From: Plazaster borealis
Taxonomy: Eukaryota > Echinodermata > Asteroidea > Forcipulatida > Labidiasteridae
Assembly (NCBI GenBank): GCA_021014325.1
Contig: CM037463.1
Coordinates: 4,521,001 to 4,585,000, forward strand
Direction of reading: 5' to 3'
DNA length: 64,000 nt
The notes under the pieces are model-generated. The model did not search any database and was not told where the DNA came from. It saw only the letters and a list, made by a program, of their open reading frames with translations. The translations under genes were made by a program, and so were the position numbers. Position 1 is the stretch's first letter, and each line of letters starts with the position of its first letter. Shown here piece by piece: positions 53,701-62,700 of this stretch.

Positions 53701-56700
53701 AAATATTGCTTAACAATTTTCTGCTCGGCAAAAAATGAGCAGGATACCAGTCGTAGATGGTACATGTGACATGCCATTTTGGCTGGTAACCTATTCTGGT
53801 AAGCATACTTTTGTTTTGCTTAGCTACTTTTGTGCTGAACCAGCTCTATGAACTTGAGCCAAGTGCCAACAAGGTGGAGTCACCAGACAAATTCTAAACC
53901 CTAGAGTTAACCGAAGGCTGCCCACAACCAGTGCAGATAAATACATGGTGTACCTAAAGCCAGACTAATTTCATAGACACCTTGCAGAATGGAAGTGAAT
54001 CCAAAACTACTATCTTTGCAGCAGCCATTTACCGTCATTGGACATACACGGCTGATGCTTAGATGGCTTTACTTTACAAAGCTAACTACCACAAAGCCCT
54101 TTATCCATTGCGCTAGTCCCCCCTTCAAATGTTTCATGAGAGATTTACATTCCCTTCAAAGAGATACCCTTCACCGAGAAAAAAAACTACTATGCCCTTA
54201 CAAAAACAAAGTAAATCTAATATTAGTGGCGTGTCATGGCCGAGCGTTCAAGCGCACTGGCCTCAAGCTCCTTTGTTACTGACCAGCATAGTGTGGGTTT
54301 AAGTCCCGGTCTCGATGCTTGTGTCCCTAAACAAGACCCTTGACCATTATTACTTCAGCCTTCGGAAGGGACGTAAAGCGTTTGTTGTGCAATGCACATA
54401 CAAGAAGCCAGTACACGTCTTCAGTCTTCAGTCTATCGTTATGAGAAGGGATTCGCCCCAATGTTTTCTGGTATGGTTGGTAGATCCGCTTCTGACCTTA
54501 TTACGCAAATGGCACTTTTCACACAAGAGAAAATTGGTCTATTGGCTATTCACTATCCTCGGCATAATTAATTCCAGATCTATAGAGTCAATTTTTCCCA
54601 CCACCCCCCCCCAAGAAGCAAGGACATTACAAACAAGATCCTTTTTCAAGCTCCACACCCAACCACATAAAAACCTCCTCTCAATTGATTGATTAAAAAA
54701 AAAATCAAATTGGACTTGTGAAAATACATTTAGAACAAAGTGGACTGGACATTATCAGTGAAAATCTGCAACGTAGGAAGGCAGTGCATGCACATGCAAC
54801 ATTCACAGAGCTGGGACTACTTTAAAACGCACAACAAACCCGTTCAAATAGCACACATTCAAACGTACAAACTATGATCACTACAGACGCCACGTTGCAC
54901 CAGAAATATTTCACCCAATACTTTCGTCTTTATTCTTTGCGGAAACTTTATCTTAAGCCTGGTTCATACTTCATGCAAATGCGGAGCGAATTTCGATGTC
55001 ACGAATTCCCAACAAACAATTCGCTCATGTTGAAATATGCTCAACTCTTGCAAAACATTTGCTGCGAATACAGAGTTGTGGTCAAAATTGGCTTTGCTTT
55101 CGCCTAAAGTATGAACCGGGCTTAAAGGGGCACATTGCCTTTGGACTGGGCGCTTTGGGCTACAAAAAGTGCTTGTTATCAAACAAATATGTTTGGAAAG
55201 ATGTTTTAACAGTAGAATATAATGATTCACAAAAACATCCCTCGAAATTGTGTGGTTTTCCCTTTACTTCATAAACAAACAAGGTCCACCATGTTATTGA
55301 ACCAAATTGTTGACTCCACCAAATTACGTACTAGAAGATCATCCATTTTTTTTTTTAGGAGAGAAATTCGACAACTGACACTCTCCTCAATTACAGCCTT
55401 CAAGTAAAAAGATTCTTCAATCATGAAACAGTTTTGTCAGAATTGCTTTGAATAAAAAATGCATCAGATACACTGAATAGATCTGCAATGCACAGTGGCA
55501 CAGAAGGAGTTACATACACAGTGATAGACAGATCACTTTTCTACAGCCCACATGAACGTCAAATCAGTTTTTGCAAAAAAAAAGGTAAAAGTTTCCCAGT
55601 TTCAAAAAAAAGAAAAAAAAAAGACAAGAAACTGAGAAGATAATGTTCAAGTGTCTGAACTAATGCTAAATGAAAAATATTTCAACATTTCAAAACGGTT
55701 ACGGATTTTCAAAATGGCATTCCAAGGCACTACAACTGTGCGCACATGCTTATTAAACCTTTAGAGACAATAGCGGCCGCTAATAGCTTGTACCAAAATG
55801 CCCATAGCGGCCGCAAACGGCCACAAGATTTGATCTACTTCAACTCAATCAAAGAGATCAAAGTAAAGTTCATGTCCTGAATTGACTTTGACCAAAGTAA
55901 CCCTTATTTAAGTAACTACATTTCTTTAACCAAACCAAATTTCGTATTTATTTTTGCCCAGACATTTTTCCTGAAAAATTTGGCCACACAAAATCAACAA
56001 TATTTGGGTGTAAGGTCAGGAGTACATGCACAAATGAATGGTCTGTACTGGATAATAAAGACATGTGACTGTCCCTCTGGTGCATAGGCGTGCACTAGTG
56101 ACCTCATTGCCAGTCCATATTTGGTCAAATTGTATTAAACCAACATCATCATCATTTAGCGGTCGCAACAGAGATGAAGTATTAAAACCACTCTGTCCGA
56201 CTGTCAGCTTGCTTTCCGTTTTCAATGGCAATCAACTATCCTGTTGTTAAAATGTGAGGTACTTCTTTTTCTTTTTTTTTCTTTTTAATTTATGCAATCA
56301 AAATATGTAAATGATACTCCATGAGTTTCAATTTCAAAATTGAAGCTTCTGCAAACTAAAAAATCTACTGAATGGTTCCCACCTGTCGGGAACACGTCGC
56401 AGAAGTAGGAACTCTTCCACTCTTGCAACTGTTTATTTTTTTTCTGATGGCGACTGATGCTGATCGTCTTAACATCGTCGTAGTTTACACTCGGGTTGTA
56501 AACAATTGGCGACTGATATGTTCCCGACAGTCAGTCGCCGACTGTTTTTGTGTCATCAAAAGGTCAATCTGAGGCCAGCTCAAGTCTGTACAAAACACAA
56601 CTGACCGACAAGAGCTTCACCGTTTCTTTGCGTATTAGCTCAATGCATTTCATTTCCGCCACCGTTTAAAGCGGAATTGAACGCAAAGCTTAGTACCAAC

Positions 56701-59700
56701 AGGACATTGCAGGTATGTTGTAATATTGGAACTGATGTGCGATAAGGGTTTAACCTACCTTCTGGGCGTCTTTGAGTCTCTGCGTGGCCCTGTTCTCTCT
56801 GGCTCTTTGCTGTAATAACAGACAGGCAACATGCAAAGCATAGTCAAGATGGGCATGCAGTGCGGCAAAAAACTCTCTCACGCAAAAGTGCAATGCTCCC
56901 AGAGGGGCATGGGCAGCCAAAACAAATAATAATAATCCAAAACTAAGGAACCATCCCCCGGGTTTCTTCTGGGTTTTTTTAGTTGCTTTTACTAGCTACA
57001 TCAAAGTTATTTTTCTTTTAACCCTCTTTACAAACTCCTTTGATAATTTTTAACAGTTTCTGACGGCTAAAAGGCCATGGAATGTTCAAGTTTTCCAAAA
57101 GGGGAGTCTGGTTTCAAGACCAGTCGGTTTCTTACAGAACAGATACAGATTTTTTGGTGGTTTGTTTGTTTGTTTGTTTAGATGATCTTCCCAACAAGGG
57201 AACTCGACAAAGCTTCCACAAGGGGTTATAAACGCCAAGCTGGCAACAGCCAATCTCTCTCATACAAACATTGCTTTAATGTCTATTATTATGAATTGCA
57301 CAAATCAATAAATTGTGATTCAGTAACTCGACAACAATACTTATTCTAGTCACTGTGAAATCAGCAGTTAGCTTGACCGGATTCAAACCCACAACCTTAT
57401 GATTGCAGGTCTTGCAGTCTAACTACTTGACCACGGTGGTACTGTAACATAGTCTTTTACTTGCAGTGTTTCTTGCTTTTCCAAAAATGTTTTGGCTTTC
57501 ACAAAAAGGGAATCAAAGTAGCACCTTGTGAAACAGCCAGGTATAGCATGATTCTCAAGGGATGTACTTTGAAATGATAAGAGGTGAGGGGAACAAGTTA
57601 AGTGATATCTTAAGATTAGAAGACTTTTCAGTGACCTTCTTTACAGTTAGACACAAGAGGGAAGAAGTCTTTTCAAGATTGAAATATGAAGACGTAGGAA
57701 AACACCATGACAGAATCTTAGTGGAACAGACAGGAAAACATACTCATTGTTAAACCGAAACCATAACTCGATCGATCGATCGATTCAGCACTACAATTTA
57801 CACATCACCAAAGATGTTTGCCTTTTTTGTTTGTTTTCAAGACAAGTTTAAGAAATACCATGCGTGAATACGATTGTTTAGCAAGGTGTAAATAATTCAG
57901 TGACTATGGAATTCATGTTCATCAAATCTACCTAGTGGAACGCAATCACAGCAGTTCAGCTGTGCAAAAAAAACAAAAAAATCTATGGATAGCGGTATTA
58001 AAAAAGCAATAACTTAAGGCAAGTGACTCGAGATTTCATTGCAGTGGTGAAGTGTGCAAACAATAAAAAGAATACAACAAGAAAGTTTTCAACTGTTTTT
58101 GTGTGTAATGGTGTGATCTCAGGGGGAATTCCCTTATTGTAAATGATCAAATTGCATAATGATACGAGACAACAAAACAAATGCAAAATAATTGTTCAAA
58201 GTTTCAAAAAGGCGTGACTGGCAAAAAACACAAAACAAAGGACTCAGCTGGTAGACAGGAATACCAGCCTAGTCTACCCACGAGCCTGTGGGCGTAAATT
58301 CTTGATGATTCCGGGCCTATCTCACTTATGATATGGGGGTGTGGTGTTAACAGATGGGTAAATGAGTTACACTTCAGATGGAAACTCTTCCACTCAGGAA
58401 AAAGGGAGGGGGGGGGTGATACTGAGGTTGATTGACTCACCAAGTATGGCTGCCGATCCAATGTTGAAACCCGCCTCCAGAGTTTCGCTATCTGTTTGGC
58501 TCGAGACGGCCAATCTGATTGGGGTGAAAAGGAAAATATTTTCAGGTAAGTTAGTCTATTATTTACTTCTAATATCAAGTAATAAACCACAAGGGAAACT
58601 GACTGGGTAAATTTAAATCAATTTTTGGGTGAACAAAGAAAAACTGACTTGAATGGGATTTGAACCTGGTGGGCTCAAGATTAATATGCCGATAATCCAC
58701 CAACTGAACTAGAAAGACTGCCATTATAGGGGCTAGATAGCTCAGTTGGTACAGCAATCTGCAGGTTGCAGGTTCAAAACCTATCCTGAACAATTTTTCA
58801 CCCAAAAATGTACCTCAATATGATTTTTTTTAAATTTTTTTTTTTTATTAAAAAAATAAAAATAACTGAAATAGTTTAGTAATTCTTCAGATCCTCCTTT
58901 CACTTATCGGAAGGTCCTGTCAAAATTGTTGCTGAAAAAGCTTAAAACTCTCATCAAGCTTTTCTGAAAAAGAAGATCTGAGATTCTTAAAACCACCAGG
59001 GCCCAATTTCTTGCTGCTTAACATTAATTCTACGCTTATAGCATTCTGTAAAGCATAGTGATTCTGAGGGCTGTTAAGCGCAGAATTCTGCGGTAAGCAG
59101 AGCCATGAAATTGGACCAAGTTCTTTTTGGAACCACAATTCATTAGAGTGATAATGATCACAGTGTTGCCGCAAACCTTAGTTTCTGGATTGTTTTCCCA
59201 CCATGTAAGGGCCTTGTCACACAAGGCAACTTTTACAGGCAACTTGGAGGCAACCAACTGCAGTGCATGCTACCTTGGAAGCACAGGAGTCATTTTTCAA
59301 ACAATGTCTTACGATCCCAAAGGAAAATTGTGAAATTGAAATGTGAATGCCTTTTCTTCTTGGAGATTGCCTAAAATCGGTTGCTTGGAAATTGCCTTTT
59401 GTGACATGGCCCTAAAGTTAGAAGTCTTAACTTTTTAGAGGAAAAATATTTCAGCCTTCATAAATTTTTTTGATTGTTTCAGATCTTCAGTCGTACCTGG
59501 GTATTCCTTCTTGAGGTCAGGAAAGTTGATGTTAGCATAGAGGACCGGCGAGATGGTAGCGAGGGGGCCCAGGGGTTCGTCCTTCTCCCACTTCTTGATG
59601 TTGCGTTGGTTGTAGGACAGGGTCTCGCTGTCAACCTCTCCTCCTCCGGCCTGCCAGGGGCTTGGGGGCTCTGCAAAGTCTGGGCTGAAGGGTGGACTGT

Positions 59701-62700
59701 TCAAACATAAAATACAAAAGACATGAGTGATCAGTTGTGTTTTTTCCTCTCCCCTTGACCACAACTATGAAACCATTGTGGCGTGTTGTGGCCGAGTGGT
59801 CAAGCGCATCGAACTCTGGTGAACGTACTGGTCAAGCTCTGTTGTGTTTCTGATCAGCAAAGTGTGGGTTTGAGTCTCAGTCTTGATCTTTTGACACTTT
59901 GCGTTCTTAAGCAAGACACTCAACCATTATTGCTTTGCCTTCGGATAAGACGTAAAGCCGCGGGTCCCGAGTGTTATGTAACGCATGTAAAAGAAACCAG
60001 TACTTTTTCTGTTAAGAAAAAGATGTTTGCCGAATGTTTTTCTGGTATGGTTGGCTGCAGAATGCATCACAGCATAATTGTTTTTATTTCCCAAGAACCC
60101 ACACAAAGGTTACAACAATTACAGATTAATACAACTTTATGTGTCATTTCATGGCAGGGAGGTTAAGCTACCGACAGAATATATTTAAAGTTACTACTGG
60201 CATTTATTATTGACGATGCCATTTGTTTTTTTGGTCATTCAGGTCAATGTAACAAAAGTGAGGCTAAATGGTAAAATAGTCTGGTACCTGTTTGGTAACA
60301 TGAGAATCAGTATTCCATTATTGGTATAGACTACGGGGGTCATGACACAAATGGTGGCGGTGTGGGGAAATAAAAGAGTATAATCAGCAGCCTCGCCACA
60401 ATGGACAGCGCGCCGTATCGATTCCCTCTCGTCACTAACCCCTGGAAGGGAAGCACTGAAAAGCAACGCTGATTGGCTAACCAAAAATTACTGCTCTGCA
60501 CGCATGCTTGTTAAAAACTTTTGAGCGCTTGATGCAATACATTTCAAATGAGTCAAATTTATATATGGTCACCCTAAACTGCATACAGTTGGACAGATCA
60601 CAAGATCGAAAAAGAATGAGACAGGACAAGTTGCTCTACGACTCGATGCTTCTTTTGACAGCGCGCTCTGCGTAGTCTCTAAAAACAGAATGGATCAACC
60701 ACAGGACTAATTAAAATATCCAATATATTTGGATATTTCAAAGTCACACTTCCATGGGTTACAATCGAGCAAGGCATTCTGGGAAAGAAAGAAAAAATGG
60801 GCGCGGCAAGATCACCACTGGGAACGAGGTTGTATCATCAGTACCTTGCCATCCCAGGTTGCTGTCCTCTGGCGTTCTGTGTAAGGTGTGACTGGAGTAG
60901 AGGCATGGGGAGGCTGCTTGGGACACGCCTAGCTGGGTGTGGCATCATGTGACCTCCAGTGTGGTGCATCACCGGGGGACCCATAACGCCATCTGAACCT
61001 GAGGAACCAAAAAACACACTCCATTAGGGGAAGGGTTGACCCTTGTGTAACCTGGTCCCAATTTCATAGAGCTGCTTCAGCACTAAAAGTAGGCACAACA
61101 AAATTATGCTTACCAGAATAAGGCTTACCAGCCAAAATACATTGTCCTGTGTACTGTCTGTGACTGGTATCCTGCTCATTTTTTGCTTAGCAGAAAAATT
61201 CTTAAGAAATAATTTCTGCTTGAAAGCAGCTGTATGAAATTGGGCCCTGGTGGTTTTCCAAGAAACAGCACTTCTCTTTAAAAAAAAAAACGATGGCATA
61301 AAATTGGCATTACAGAACAGTACCTGCATTCATCTAACATTACTAAAATTAATTTAAAAAATTAAAAAGAAGTAAACAAGATGCAATTTTAATTTGGACA
61401 TTCAACATTTGCAATAACTATTAGGTTTTCATTCAAGCATAGTGCTATTTCATCCACACATTGCACGAGCAAAAGGAATCAGATCAGAGACAAAACTCGA
61501 CTTTCCAAAAAACTACGACAACGTTCCCTGCAGGAATATATATCCCAGGCCCATTGGTTATTAACTGTGAGAGCACTGACCTGCAATAGAGGCCGTCATC
61601 GATGACTGGGTGGCCATGGTCACCCCATGCTCCGTCGGACTCAACACCCCTGAGAATAAATCCTCCACTTCTTTGCCGTCGATGTGGGCGAGATCTGCAA
61701 CAGCATGTGCAAAAACAAACAAAATTACTCACACAAACATTTTACACTTCATTCAAAGCCAACGACACTAGGGATAGGCAAGTGGGATACTTTCTCCACT
61801 CACCTGTCGAATGGAGGGAAACAGAAATATGTGTGCTTACCATCTGGGACCATGTGTCCCAAGTTGGAGCTCAAGATGGAGTCCAGCTCTGCATTGGTAC
61901 TGGTTGGTTGAGCACCTTCTGTATGGTCTCCTGACTGCTGGGTAGGCTCCTCAATGGCGTCAATGTCAAGACCTGGCACCGATATAAATCAAAAAACATT
62001 TGACACTGAACCTTTATACCCGACTTCAAATTTGTTTAATTTGAAAATAAAAACTAGTCATGATATTTGGTCCTTGGGGAAAAAAAAAGTGGGCACATGT
62101 TTTTGAGAACAAGGCTGACCTATACATGTACACATGGTATTGGTTTTGATATAGCCTTTCAGGCTATTTAATAACAATTTACCTGATTTTTCTGAGGGTA
62201 AAACAAAATCAGAGATCAGATTAAGTAAGAAGAATATCATGCCTGAAAATCTTAGTATACAATTTTTGTGTACAATGGGTCCTCCCCATTGTTTTATAAT
62301 TTGTTGTATTGTTTCTGGTGACTAACAACATGGGCTTCTTGTTCTTGAGGCACTCGAGCATGAAACATTAGGATAGCAATACGAGCAAGAAAAACGCAGA
62401 GTTTTTCTGTGATATACAACATCTCTTTCAAATGACTATGAATAACAGTCCACACTAATACGTCACTTTTGCTCAAAATACCCCACTGTCCGACAAATAT
62501 TCCACAACGTACACGATCATTGCATCAACGGCGCCCCACACTGCACTACATGTAGTGGTACAGTCAGTACATGCGAGTAAGCAGAAAACTTGGCCGTGTA
62601 CGGGCGCGTATGTCGGTGAAATTTTGACACGTTTGTCTGAGATCCGGGTACTTAGCTTCTATTTTTAGCATTGGTGCGAAGTGCTATTGTCCCCTTTTTG

